Positions 8,605 through 17,000 of a DNA stretch of 64,000 nt are shown here, one piece after another. The position numbers were made by a program, and so were the translations under genes. This stretch comes from Hymenobacter mellowenesis (GTDB taxonomy: Bacteria > Bacteroidota > Bacteroidia > Cytophagales > Hymenobacteraceae). The stretch covers positions 1-64,000 of the forward strand of contig NZ_JAUQSX010000007.1 in the NCBI RefSeq assembly GCF_030581005.1, in the 5' to 3' direction. The notes under the pieces are model-generated. The model searched no databases, was not told the origin of the DNA, and worked only from the letters and a program-made list of their open reading frames with translations. Every line of letters begins with the position of its first letter. Positions within the stretch are counted from its first letter, which is position 1.

Positions 8605-8928
8605 ATGTTGCAGATGATGACCACCAAGCGCATTGGGCGCCGCCAGTTTCACTTCACCGTGGAAGGCAGTAATTTTCACGAAACCGTGGCCGAGTACGAC
8701 CGCCTCAGCTTTCCCGACGTGGCTGCCTGCGGCCTCTGCGGCTCCGACAACCTTGACCTGACCAGCCGCGTGGCGCAGGGCAAATACAAGTACACCTCGG
8801 TGAAATGCCTCTCGTGCCGCGCCGACCTCACCTTTGGCAAAAACAAGGACGACGACCAAAGCTATTTCTTGCGCCGCAAGGAAACCGGCGAACTGGACTG
8901 GCGCGCCATGGACAAGGCCGACAAATAA
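8605..8928 (+). CDS. Small zinc-ribbon-like protein of unknown function
   Basis: About 107 residues from the ATG at 8605; ATGs at 8614 and 8617 are equally possible. Two CxxC pairs, CGLCGSDNL and KCLSCRAD, lie about 30 residues apart and would bind one zinc ion. The N-terminal half (QFHFTVEGSNFHETVAEYD) and the acidic/basic C-terminal tail (KNKDDDQSYFLRRKE) resemble short nucleic-acid-associated proteins more than enzymes. There is no signal peptide or membrane span, so it is cytoplasmic. It sits alone between two terminators. I do not recognise a named family. Confidence 0.7.
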   Translation: MLQMMTTKRIGRRQFHFTVEGSNFHETVAEYDRLSFPDVAACGLCGSDNLDLTSRVAQGKYKYTSVKCLSCRADLTFGKNKDDDQSYFLRRKETGELDWRAMDKADK

Positions 8929-8960
8929 CTCTTTTGTTGCTCCGGCTGTTTTTTGCCCAG

Positions 8961-8994
8961 GAACGGCAACTCCAATATGGGGTGCCGTTCTTTG
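8961..8994 (+). terminator. Hairpin terminator after the zinc-ribbon gene
   Basis: GAACGGCA (8961-8968) pairs with TGCCGTTC (8983-8990), with a further ACTCC/GGGGT stem inside and TTTG following. Confidence 0.75.
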
Positions 8995-9089
8995 TATGTA
9001 AAAGGAGCTATCTGGACTGCCCGGCGACCCGTTCGACGGACCGGAAATGCCGCCAGGTAAGCTCCGCCGCCTCCCTTTAATTGTTACTT

Positions 9090-9686
9090 ATGTTTACCGG
9101 AATCATAGAAGCCCTCGGCACCATCGTGGCCGTGGAGAACGAAGGCAGCAACCGCCACTTCACCGTGGCCTCGCCCTTTGCCGCCGAGTTGAAAATTGAC
9201 CAGAGTGTGGCCCACGACGGCGTGTGCCTCACCGTGGTGGCCGTGGATGCGGCGGCGGGCACGCACGTCGTCACGGCCATCGATGAAACGATGCGCGTCA
9301 CCAACCTCAGCCAATGGGCGCCGGGGCGTCACGTCAATCTGGAGCGCTGCCTGGCCGCCAACGGCCGCTTCGACGGCCATATCGTGCAGGGCCACGTCGA
9401 CGCCACCGCTACTTGCGTGAGCGTGACGGACCAGCAGGGCTCCTGGCTGTTTCGCTTCCGGCACGCGCCCGGGCCCGGTCGTCTCACCGTTGAGAAGGGC
9501 TCTATCTGCGTGAACGGCACCAGCCTGACCTGCTTTGAGAGCACCGACGACGGCTTCACCGTTGCCATCATTCCCTACACTTATGAGCACACCAGCTTCC
9601 AGCAGCTACAAGCCGGTGAAACGGTGAACCTGGAATTTGACATTGTGGGCAAGTACGTGGCCAAGCTGCTGGGCAAAACGGCCTGA
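9090..9686 (+). CDS. ribE: Riboflavin synthase (alpha subunit)
   Basis: It dismutates two 6,7-dimethyl-8-ribityllumazines to riboflavin and the pyrimidinedione precursor, the last step of riboflavin synthesis. The N-terminal MFTGIIEALGTI is diagnostic, and the protein shows the two tandem lumazine-binding barrels: the first with VAHDGVCLTVV, the second starting near GHIVQGHVDATAT and containing GSICVNGTSLT. The 198 residues match the family. The ATG at 9090 (MFTGII) is chosen over a TTG three codons upstream. No FMN riboswitch is visible in the 160 bp before it, and no other rib gene is nearby. Confidence 0.97.
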   Translation: MFTGIIEALGTIVAVENEGSNRHFTVASPFAAELKIDQSVAHDGVCLTVVAVDAAAGTHVVTAIDETMRVTNLSQWAPGRHVNLERCLAANGRFDGHIVQGHVDATATCVSVTDQQGSWLFRFRHAPGPGRLTVEKGSICVNGTSLTCFESTDDGFTVAIIPYTYEHTSFQQLQAGETVNLEFDIVGKYVAKLLGKTA

Positions 9687-9730
9687 CCTGGCATCGGCAA
9701 CATCCGCTGACCACGTAAGGTATTTCATGA

Positions 9731-9762
9731 AATAAGCCCGCGGTTAATCCTGCGGGCTTATT
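9731..9762. terminator. Bidirectional terminator between ribE and the reductase gene
   Basis: AATAAGCCCGC and GCGGGCTTATT form an 11-bp stem between two convergent genes, with A and T runs on either side serving both directions. Confidence 0.85.
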
Positions 9763-10358
9763 TTCATGGAAGGCAGGAGCACTGGCGTTTTCCCGACGCT
9801 GCTTTTGCTGCTCTGAAAAAATGATTTAGCACGCTCCAACGCGGCTTTGTCGTCCTGAATATCGTTGGGCCGCGAGCCGGTGCCGTAGAGCATTCCGCCC
9901 CAGGGCATCTGCATGTACTTGGCCGTGAGGACGAGAGAATCTTCCAACGGTTTGGTTTCGGACCGGTCGCCGCTGCTCACTACAATGCTCCACAGGGTTT
10001 TGCCGCGCATCTCCTCCCGAAAATTAAGGCCGGGAGTGCGCAACCAGGCGCTCCAGTAATCGAGGTAATGCTTGGCGTGCACGGGCAGGCTATACCAGTA
10101 AAGGGGCGCTACCAGCACCAAGTCGGTAGCGGCCAGAGTGGCTTCGAGCAGCACCTGGGCATTGCCGCAAGGCTGCGGATAAGGCGTGTGGTGGCGCATA
10201 TCTACAAAGTACGGCAGCGGGTAATCCTGCAGATGCAGCCACTGCTGGGTGGCGTTTGGGGGCAGGTTGTAAGCGGCGCAGTAGGCCAACTGCTCGCTGT
10301 TGCCCATGCGACGAGTGCTGGAAAGCAAAAACAGAAATCGGCGCGCGGCAGTGTCCAT
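9744..10358 (-). CDS. NAD(P)H-dependent flavodoxin-fold oxidoreductase (FMN reductase family)
   Basis: A 204-residue cytoplasmic protein with a flavodoxin-like fold. The N-terminal FLLSSTRRMGNSEQLA matches the phosphate-binding loop of NADPH-dependent FMN reductases, and TDLVLVAPLYWYSLPVHAKHY matches the flavin-facing PxYw region. The start is the ATG at 10358 (MDTAARRFLF); the longer frame to 10487 runs back into the upstream PAP2 gene and is rejected. It is the last gene of a hemF, PAP2, reductase operon on the minus strand, 10 bp after the PAP2 stop. The electron acceptor cannot be read from sequence; quinone or FMN are both plausible. Its 3' end overlaps the hairpin shared with ribE. Confidence 0.85.
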   Translation of the reverse strand: MDTAARRFLFLLSSTRRMGNSEQLAYCAAYNLPPNATQQWLHLQDYPLPYFVDMRHHTPYPQPCGNAQVLLEATLAATDLVLVAPLYWYSLPVHAKHYLDYWSAWLRTPGLNFREEMRGKTLWSIVVSSGDRSETKPLEDSLVLTAKYMQMPWGGMLYGTGSRPNDIQDDKAALERAKSFFQSSKSSVGKTPVLLPSMKISPQD

Positions 10359-10368
10359 TTGCAGAGAA

Positions 10369-10947
10369 TTACACTTGGGAAGGCCACCACCGGCGCACAA
10401 GCTGCTGATAGGTAAGGGCCGCCCCCCAGCCCAGCAACGCGCCAATGGCGGCTCCGCCGAGCACATCAGTGGGGTAATGTGCCCCAAGGTACATCCGGCT
10501 GTACGATAGTAAAACAGTCCAAAGAAATAATGCGATTTTTATCGGACGAAACCGACCCGCCGGCAGCACCACTGCTAGGAATATGGCCAGGGCCATGGAA
10601 TTGGCGGCGTGCGACGACAGGAAGCCAAACTGCCCGCCGCAGCCGTCGGGCAAATGCAGCCGGGCAAACAAAGCGGCGTCGTGACAGGGGCGGGGGCGGC
10701 CAAAAAACGGCTTGAAAATCCGGCTCGTGATGCTGTCGGCCAGCGCCACGGCCGTCACCACCAGCGGCAGCAACAGCCACGCGCGCCGCCGGAAATGGTA
10801 AACGAGCCAGGCAATGAGCACCGCATACACCGGAAACCACACCAGGCGGTTAGACGCCCAGACCATCACCGTATCCAGCGCCGGGAAATGGGCGCGGTTG
10901 ATGGTCAGCAGCAAGGCCCGGTCCAGGGCTTTAATTGATTCAAGCAT
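10369..10947 (-). CDS. PAP2-family membrane phosphatase
   Basis: About 192 residues from the ATG at 10947 (MLESIKALD); an ATG at 10959 would also work. Both overlap the end of hemF by a few bases, implying translational coupling. The three PAP2 motifs are present in modified form: FKPFFGRPRP, FLSSHAANS (the usual PSGH is replaced by SSHA) and SRMYLGAHYPTDVLGG. Four or five membrane spans place it in the inner membrane. Such enzymes dephosphorylate lipid phosphates, including undecaprenyl diphosphate. The substrate cannot be fixed from sequence, and the heme-gene neighbour does not explain it. Confidence 0.88.
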   Translation of the reverse strand: MLESIKALDRALLLTINRAHFPALDTVMVWASNRLVWFPVYAVLIAWLVYHFRRRAWLLLPLVVTAVALADSITSRIFKPFFGRPRPCHDAALFARLHLPDGCGGQFGFLSSHAANSMALAIFLAVVLPAGRFRPIKIALFLWTVLLSYSRMYLGAHYPTDVLGGAAIGALLGWGAALTYQQLVRRWWPSQV

Positions 10948-11902
10948 TGGAAGGTGCATCAGCCAGCCAATCAACGCCTTGGCGCAGCCACGTCAGGGTG
11001 GTCGCTTCGGGTGTGCCGGGCGCGGGCGGGGCGGGGTTGTAGGCCCAGCCGGTGCGCGGGGGCAGGCTCATGAGAATGGATTCGGTGCGGCCGCCGGTTT
11101 CGAGGCCGAAGCGGGTGCCGCGGTCAAATGCCAGGTTGAATTCGGCGTAGCGGGCGCGGCGCATCGTTTGCCAGGCTTCTTCGCGCTCGCCGTAGGGCAG
11201 GGCTTCGTTTTCGGCCATGATTTCGGTGTAGAAGGGGCCGAACAGCTCGGCTACGTCGCGCATGAAGGCGAACAGTTCCTCGGCCGTGCCGTCGGCGCCC
11301 ACGGTGAGGCGGTCGTAGAAAATGCCGCCCACGCCGCGCGTTTCCTGGCGGTGGGGTAAGTAAAAATAGGTGTCGGCCCAGCGGGTGAACTTGGGGTAGT
11401 AGGCCGGATTATGACGGTCGCACACCGCGCGCAGGCGCTCGTGGAAGCGCCGCGCCTGGGCTTCATCCACGTAAATGGGCGTCAAATCGATGCCGCCGCC
11501 GAACCACGCTTCGCCGTTGCCGGCTTCAAAATACCGCACGTTCATGTGGATGATGGGCACGCGCGGGCTGCGCGGATGCAGCACCACGCTCACGCCGGTG
11601 GCATAGAAATGCGGGTCGGGCATGTGGAGCTGCCGGGCGGCGGCTTCGCTCATGCTGCCCCACACGGCCGAAAAACCCACGCCGCCTTTTTCCAGCACAC
11701 GGCCGTGCTCCAGCACTTTGGAACGGCCGCCACCGCCGCCCTCGCGCTGCCAGGCATCGGTGCGGAAATGGGCCGGGCCGGCATCGGCCGTTTCCAGCTG
11801 CTGGCACAGGCGCAGTTGGAAGTCGGCCAACCAAGCTTCGATTTCGGGCCGGATGGTGGGAGAGGAAGCAGGGAGCACGGAAGAATTTACCACAGAAAAC
11901 AC
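10940..11902 (-). CDS. hemF: Oxygen-dependent coproporphyrinogen III oxidase
   Basis: It converts coproporphyrinogen III to protoporphyrinogen IX with molecular oxygen, so the organism can make heme aerobically. Diagnostic stretches are EKGGVGFSAVWG, FYATGVSVVLHPRSP, HMNVRYFEAG, WFGGGIDLTP, RGVGGIFYD and the C-terminal RTESILMSLPP. At 320 residues from the GTG at 11902 it is slightly longer than usual at the N-terminus; later GTGs at 11893 and 11878 are possible. An exact -7 element for this strand lies at 11961-11968. It heads an operon with the PAP2 and reductase genes, with an 8-base overlap into the former. Confidence 0.96.
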   Translation of the reverse strand: MFSVVNSSVLPASSPTIRPEIEAWLADFQLRLCQQLETADAGPAHFRTDAWQREGGGGGRSKVLEHGRVLEKGGVGFSAVWGSMSEAAARQLHMPDPHFYATGVSVVLHPRSPRVPIIHMNVRYFEAGNGEAWFGGGIDLTPIYVDEAQARRFHERLRAVCDRHNPAYYPKFTRWADTYFYLPHRQETRGVGGIFYDRLTVGADGTAEELFAFMRDVAELFGPFYTEIMAENEALPYGEREEAWQTMRRARYAEFNLAFDRGTRFGLETGGRTESILMSLPPRTGWAYNPAPPAPGTPEATTLTWLRQGVDWLADAPSNA

Positions 11903-11960
11903 GCGAAGTTTGGCAACAGGCGCCGCGCCACGCCGAATGCAGGGCCCGGCGTAGCGCCAG

Positions 11961-11968
11961 CAAAGATA
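11961..11968 (-). promoter_or_regulatory. -7 promoter element for hemF (TATCTTTG on minus strand)
   Basis: The plus strand reads CAAAGATA, giving an exact TAnnTTTG on the minus strand about 58 bp before the hemF GTG. It is back-to-back with the E1 promoter at 11986. Confidence 0.65.
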
Positions 11969-11985
11969 CGGCCGCGCAATGGGCG

Positions 11986-11993
11986 TACTTTTG
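11986..11993 (+). promoter_or_regulatory. -7 promoter element for the E1 gene (TACTTTTG)
   Basis: An exact TAnnTTTG match 23 bp before the ATG at 12017, forming a compact divergent promoter with hemF. Confidence 0.7.
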
Positions 11994-12016
11994 CAGTCTC
12001 ACCCGCTTCGCCGCTA

Positions 12017-14230
12017 ATGTCTGATTTTGCTGCTCCCACCGCTCCCGAAACCACCGACCAGTATAACCCTCGCGTAGCCAGTGCGGCCGCTGCTGCCGCC
12101 GCCGCCTTCACGGCCGCGCCCACGCCCGGCCCGGCCTCGCACAGCCCCGAGCTGCTGCGCCGCGCCTACCGCCTGATGCACACGGCCGCCGCCATGGCCG
12201 ACCTTTACGAAGAGCAAAAAGCCATTGCGGCCCGCTACGTGCACGCCACGGCCCGCGGCCACGAAGCCGTGCAGCTGGCCGCCGCGTTTCACCTGCGCGA
12301 AACCGATTTTGCCGCGCCCTACTACCGCGATGATGCCATGCTGCTGGGCCTGGGCCTGCGCCCCTACGAGCTGATGTTGCAGCTCATGGCCAAAGCCGGC
12401 GACCCCTTCAGCGGCGGCCGCACGTATTATTCGCACCCCTCGCTGCGGCGGGCGGGTATCCCGGTTATTCCGCACCAAAGCTCAGCCACGGGCATGCAGG
12501 CCATCCCAGCCACGGGCATGGCGCACGCCATCAAGTATCTGGAGTCGGTGGGCGGCGAGCAGTTGGCGAATAGCAGCGACGCCTTCAAAGCCTCGCGCGA
12601 GCGGCTGATTACCAATGCCTCGCTTTCGCTTTGTTCCATCGGCGACGGAGCCATGACAGAAGGCGAAGTGGCCGAGGCGTTGCAAATGGCCATTTTGCAC
12701 CAGTTGCCCATTGTTTATCTGGTGCAGGACAACGACTGGGGCATTTCGGCTACCGGGCGCGAGATGCGCGCCATGAATGCCTACGAGTTTGCGGCCGGCT
12801 TCCCCGGCCTGCGCCGTATGCAGGTGGATGGGGCTGATTTTGGCTCTTCTTACGCCGGGTTAGGCGAAGCGTTTGCGCACGTGCGCGCCCGGCGCGGGCC
12901 AGTGCTGGTGCACGCCAAATGCCCTTTGCTGGGCCACCACACCAGCGGCGTGCGCCGCGAATGGTACCGCCACGACCTTGAAAACCACCAGACCCAGGAC
13001 CCATTGCCGCGCCTGCACCAGCAGCTGCTGGCGGGTGGCTTCTCGGCGGCGGAGCTTGATGGATTGCGGGATGAAGCCCGCGCGACCGTGCTGGCCGATT
13101 GGAACGAAGCCCTGGCCGCGCCCAATCCCGACCCCGCCACCTTCGCCGACCATGAGTTTGCCCCGCCAGCCGTGATGGCCGAAGTCGGCGAGCGCAGCCC
13201 CGCCGGCGCCGACAAAGCCCTGATGGTGGATGCCGCCCTGCACGCCGTGGATGACATTCTGCGCGAATTCCCCGAAGCCCTGTTCTATGGCCAGGACGTA
13301 GGCGGCGAGTTGGGCGGCGTGTTCCGCGAGGCTGCGCTGCTGGCCAAGAAGTACGGCGACAGCCGCGTGTTCAACACGCCCATTCAGGAGGCCTACATTG
13401 TGGGCAGCACGGCCGGCATGGCGGCGGTGGGCGTCCGGCCCATCGTCGAAATTCAATTTGCCGACTACATCTGGCCCGCGCTTAATCAGCTGGTTGAGGA
13501 GCTGTCGAAATCCTGCTACCTCACCATGGGCAAGTTTCCGATTCCGGCGCTCATCCGCGTCCCGATTGGGGCCTACGGCGGCGGCGGGCCCTACCATTCG
13601 GGCTCCATCGAAAGTACCTTGCTCACCATTCGGGGCATCAAAGTGGTGTACCCCAGCAACGCGGCCGACATGAAAGGCCTGATGCGCGCCGCCTTCCTCG
13701 ACCCCAACCCCGTGGTGATTCTGGAGCACAAAGGCTTGTATTGGAGCAAGGTGCCCGGCACCGAGGACGCCAAAACCGTGGAGCCGGCGGCCGGCTACGT
13801 CATCCCGCTGGGAAAGGCCGCGGTGGCGCAGGCAGCCGATGCCGAGAAGCTGCGCCGCGGCGAAACCGCCCTCGTCGTGACCTACGGCATGGGCGTGCAC
13901 TGGGCCAAAGCCGCCAGCCGCGACTACGCCGGCCAAATCGAAATCCTGGACCTGCGCACCCTCAACCCGCTCGATTTCGACGCGGTGACGGCCGCCACGC
14001 GCCGCCACGGCAAAGTGCTGGTGCTCACCGAAGAGCCCCTGATGAACAGCTTCGCCGAAAGCCTGGCCGGGCGCATTCAGCGGCACTGCTTCGAGGCGCT
14101 GGATGCGCCGGTGTTCACCCTAGGCGCCGCAAACCTGCCCGCCATCGCCCTGAACGTGGAACTGGAGAAACAGATGCTGCCGAGCGCCGCCAAAGTAGCG
14201 GCGGCGCTCGGCGAGCTGCTGGGGTACTAG
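12017..14230 (+). CDS. Fused alpha/beta E1 component of a 2-oxoacid dehydrogenase (branched-chain type)
   Basis: The thiamine-diphosphate E1 enzyme decarboxylates a branched-chain 2-oxoacid and passes the acyl group to lipoyl-E2. Residues about 50-380 are the alpha half, with the TPP motif GDGAMTEGEVAEALQMA through QDNDWGISATG, and HTSGVRREWYRHD. Residues about 400-737 are the beta half, with FYGQDVGGELGGVFRE, NTPIQEAYIVGSTAG, VEIQFADYIWPALNQ and the C-terminal transketolase domain LDLRTLNPLDFDAV. Fusion of the two chains is common in Bacteroidota. The start at 12017 follows the -7 element; the open frame back to 11411 is antisense to hemF. An Ala-rich N-terminal segment (residues 23-35) looks disordered. 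E2 and E3 are not in the window. Confidence 0.93.
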   Translation: MSDFAAPTAPETTDQYNPRVASAAAAAAAAFTAAPTPGPASHSPELLRRAYRLMHTAAAMADLYEEQKAIAARYVHATARGHEAVQLAAAFHLRETDFAAPYYRDDAMLLGLGLRPYELMLQLMAKAGDPFSGGRTYYSHPSLRRAGIPVIPHQSSATGMQAIPATGMAHAIKYLESVGGEQLANSSDAFKASRERLITNASLSLCSIGDGAMTEGEVAEALQMAILHQLPIVYLVQDNDWGISATGREMRAMNAYEFAAGFPGLRRMQVDGADFGSSYAGLGEAFAHVRARRGPVLVHAKCPLLGHHTSGVRREWYRHDLENHQTQDPLPRLHQQLLAGGFSAAELDGLRDEARATVLADWNEALAAPNPDPATFADHEFAPPAVMAEVGERSPAGADKALMVDAALHAVDDILREFPEALFYGQDVGGELGGVFREAALLAKKYGDSRVFNTPIQEAYIVGSTAGMAAVGVRPIVEIQFADYIWPALNQLVEELSKSCYLTMGKFPIPALIRVPIGAYGGGGPYHSGSIESTLLTIRGIKVVYPSNAADMKGLMRAAFLDPNPVVILEHKGLYWSKVPGTEDAKTVEPAAGYVIPLGKAAVAQAADAEKLRRGETALVVTYGMGVHWAKAASRDYAGQIEILDLRTLNPLDFDAVTAATRRHGKVLVLTEEPLMNSFAESLAGRIQRHCFEALDAPVFTLGAANLPAIALNVELEKQMLPSAAKVAAALGELLGY

Positions 14231-14244
14231 ACTTTGGAATTGCA

Positions 14245-14340
14245 AGTCCAGTCATCCTGAGCGCAGCGAAGGACCTTACCACGTTGGCATTGGTTCGCCA
14301 ACGTGGTAAGGTCCTTCGCTGCGCTCAGGATGACTGGACT
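14245..14340. repeat. Perfect 44-bp inverted repeat (long hairpin) between convergent genes
   Basis: Left arm 14245-14288 and right arm 14297-14340 are exact reverse complements over 44 bp, with an 8-base loop. The core ATCCTGAGCGCAGCGAAGGA resembles the repeats at 17773 and 20841. It lies between the E1 stop and the 3' end of tamL, so it may end both transcripts. Far longer than an ordinary terminator and without T-runs. Confidence 0.93.
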
Positions 14341-14348
14341 GCTAACAA

Positions 14349-17000
14349 TTAGAATGGATAGCCGATGCCGATGTTGAAGGCAGCGCCGTAGGCGCTGTCC
14401 TTATAGAAGCGGCTGATGGCCCACTTGGTATCCGGCGCGGTGGGGTCGTATACTTTCGCCGCGATGTCGAGGCGCAGAATCAAGAAGGTGAAATCGAAGC
14501 GGATGCCCACGCCGCTGCCCACGGCAAACTGCTTGGCAAAGGTCTGGAAGTTGAATTGGGCGCCGGGCCGCGGGTCGCGCTGAATGGTCCAGACGTTGCC
14601 GAAGTCGGTGAACAGCGCGCCGTTGATGAAGGAGTAGAGCGGGAAACGGTATTCCACACTGCCTTCGAGCAAAAGCTCGCCGGGCTGCTCGGAGGTATTG
14701 TCGCGCACGGGTTTGCCGTCGACGACGCGGTAGGTGGTGTAGCTGCCGGGGCCCAGGCGGCGCGGCTGCCAGGCCCGTACGCTGTTGCTGCCTCCGGCAA
14801 ACAAGTACTTGTCGTAGGGAATAATCAGCTGGTCTTCGAAATAGGCCGGTTGGTCAATCGGCTCCACTTTCACATTAGTAGTGCTCAGGGCCTGGGCAAT
14901 ACCGCCGTTGAGGCGCCACACAAAAAAGGTGTGGGGCGTGAGGTGGTGGTAGCGACGGTAGTCGGCCGTGAGCTTGGCAAAGTTGTAAACCTGCAAATTG
15001 AACCAGGGGGCGTTTCGGTACAAGTTGCGCGAAAGCCCGCCAATTTCGCCGAAGAGGCGGAAATACCTGGCGTCGCGCGTCTCGTTAAAGTCATTCGAAT
15101 TATAGAGCGATGCGGCACTCATACTCGGTTCGAACAACTGCGTAAACGACCGAAACAGCGGCGAGCCTTGCGCCGCCAAGCGGTTTAGATTGTCAATAAA
15201 CGACTGCTCCTTGTTACTGGTATTCACTAAGTTGATGACCACCGGCGAAATAACATACTGGTGGAAAACGGACTTCTGCCATACGTAGTCGTACGAAAAT
15301 TCCAGGTTGGTGCGCGTGTACTCCGGTCGCTGCACGTAGGTGTCGGAGAGCGAGAAACGGGTTTTCGGATTGTAGCGCGTCAGGAAATGGTTGGTGCGGA
15401 AAGGCACCAGAAACTGCGGCAGCACCAGTGCCGCGGTGGCCCCAAACTGGCGCGTGTATTCATTCGAGCCGGTGATGCGGTTGTATTGCCCTTCAAAGCC
15501 GACCCGTACCCCCAGTTCCAGCACCTCGGCGCCCCCAAACGGGTTGCGGGTTTTCAGCCGGAAATTGAGGAAGGGGCCGGGCAGGGTGGCCACGTAGGTG
15601 CCGCCTAATTCATCGGTAATGGCAAATTTCGGCGCGGGCGAGGCGTTGATAACCGCCACCAGCTCGCCCGTGCTGGGGTGCAGGCCGGAGCTGTCAGCGG
15701 CGGGTGGGTCGGGCACCTTGCGGTAGTTCACAGTATTGAACCGGAACATGTCCAGGTCGGCCAGCAGGCGCTGGGTTTGCAGCGTGTTGGTCAGGTTGTA
15801 GTGCTGGCCGGGCCGCACCAGCACCTTGCGGGCAAGCAGGCTGGTGCTGAATTTCTGCTCATAAGCCGCAAACCGAATGGAATCGGTCACGGTCGTGTCG
15901 GTGCGCAGACCCAGGCTGGGGCGGGGGCGCAGGGCGCCCGGCGTGCCGGCGCGGCGCAGGGTGTCGCCGGCGGCGTTGCGCAGGGTGCGCCCCACGCCGG
16001 CATCCGTGATGAAGCGCACCTGCTTCACGGTGTACACGCGGTGGCCCTGGCCGGGGCCCGGGTTGGCGATGAAGGTGCGCAGCCGCACCGTGAATTTCTC
16101 GTAGCTCGTGTCGGCTTCGAGGGTGATGTACTGCTGGCGGAAATCGAAGTAGCCCGCATTTTTCAGCAGCGTTTCGAGGCGGGTGCGCTCCTGGCCGATT
16201 AGGTCTTCGTTGTACCGGTCATTCTCCTTCAGCAGCGTGGCGCCCTGGCCCTGCCGCACCACCGCCGCCACCCCCGAATCGGGGATGCTTGGGGCCTGCA
16301 GGCGGTACAAAAACGGCTTGTTTTCGTGGATGGTGTACGTGACCGTGACGCGGCGGCGCTGCTTCACGGCATCCAGCGAGTCGGGCTTGCTGGGGAATAT
16401 GGAGCCCACCGCCTGCACGCCGCGCATGAGCAGGCCGCGCCGGTAGCGCACCGTGTCGGTGGCCGTGACGCGGGCCCGGAAAAAGCCCTGGGAGCGCAAA
16501 AACGTCGTCATCTGCTCCACCGAGTGGCGGGTGAGGGCCGTGTCGTACACCACCGGCCGCTCGCCCAGGCGCATGATGGCGTTGCCCTTGTCGAGGGCCA
16601 GCTGCTTGCGGTTCACCTTGCGCTCACGCTGCCCAATGAGCTTGCCCAGCTTAGCCGAGTCGGTGCCGGCGGCTTGCATCTTCTCGGCGTAGCTGGCCTG
16701 AATGGCGAGCAGCTTGCTTTTGATACGGGCCGAATCGTAAAAATTATGCCCCAGCTGGTAAATGGCCACCTTGGGCAATGGGAAGCGGTTGTTGGGTTTT
16801 TGCTGGGCCAGCGCGGTGAGGCGTTCTTTGTCGGCCTGCTCCACGCCCTTGATTTCGACGCGGCTGAGTAGGCGCTGGCCCGGCCGCAGCAGCTTAAATG
16901 GCGAGCACGCCGCCAGCAATGCCAGGCCCAGCACCGGCCCCAGCCGGCGCCAGGGCCGTAGCTTCGTAGAATAGGTTGATAACAATGGTTTCAAAAGCAC
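14349..17000 (-). CDS. tamL: Translocation and assembly module lipoprotein TamL (Omp85/BamA superfamily)
   Basis: A large outer membrane beta-barrel protein of the Omp85 family. The N-terminus carries a lipobox (LGLALLAAC) right before SPFKLLRPGQ, which distinguishes Bacteroidota TamL from TamA. POTRA-like segments cover about residues 45-420, and the rest is the barrel, with NPFGGAEVLELGVRVGFEGQ, FAGGSNSVRAWQPRRLGPG and a C-terminal strand ending in aromatic-rich AFNIGIGYPF. It probably works with TamB in inserting outer membrane proteins or moving lipids. The start is GTG 17000 or TTG 16994 or 16985; all abut or overlap the divergent methyltransferase start. TamB is not in the window. Confidence 0.9.
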   Translation of the reverse strand: MLLKPLLSTYSTKLRPWRRLGPVLGLALLAACSPFKLLRPGQRLLSRVEIKGVEQADKERLTALAQQKPNNRFPLPKVAIYQLGHNFYDSARIKSKLLAIQASYAEKMQAAGTDSAKLGKLIGQRERKVNRKQLALDKGNAIMRLGERPVVYDTALTRHSVEQMTTFLRSQGFFRARVTATDTVRYRRGLLMRGVQAVGSIFPSKPDSLDAVKQRRRVTVTYTIHENKPFLYRLQAPSIPDSGVAAVVRQGQGATLLKENDRYNEDLIGQERTRLETLLKNAGYFDFRQQYITLEADTSYEKFTVRLRTFIANPGPGQGHRVYTVKQVRFITDAGVGRTLRNAAGDTLRRAGTPGALRPRPSLGLRTDTTVTDSIRFAAYEQKFSTSLLARKVLVRPGQHYNLTNTLQTQRLLADLDMFRFNTVNYRKVPDPPAADSSGLHPSTGELVAVINASPAPKFAITDELGGTYVATLPGPFLNFRLKTRNPFGGAEVLELGVRVGFEGQYNRITGSNEYTRQFGATAALVLPQFLVPFRTNHFLTRYNPKTRFSLSDTYVQRPEYTRTNLEFSYDYVWQKSVFHQYVISPVVINLVNTSNKEQSFIDNLNRLAAQGSPLFRSFTQLFEPSMSAASLYNSNDFNETRDARYFRLFGEIGGLSRNLYRNAPWFNLQVYNFAKLTADYRRYHHLTPHTFFVWRLNGGIAQALSTTNVKVEPIDQPAYFEDQLIIPYDKYLFAGGSNSVRAWQPRRLGPGSYTTYRVVDGKPVRDNTSEQPGELLLEGSVEYRFPLYSFINGALFTDFGNVWTIQRDPRPGAQFNFQTFAKQFAVGSGVGIRFDFTFLILRLDIAAKVYDPTAPDTKWAISRFYKDSAYGAAFNIGIGYPF

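Noticed and set aside
8929..9089. FMN riboswitch upstream of ribE
   Set aside because: None of the conserved FMN-aptamer blocks is present; only a terminator hairpin of the previous gene.
11411..12016. N-terminal extension of the E1 frame
   Set aside because: This part is antisense to hemF; the promoter and ATG at 12017 give a normal protein.
12860..14086. A 408-codon open frame on the minus strand
   Set aside because: Antisense to the E1 gene with clear TPP motifs; low-complexity translation.
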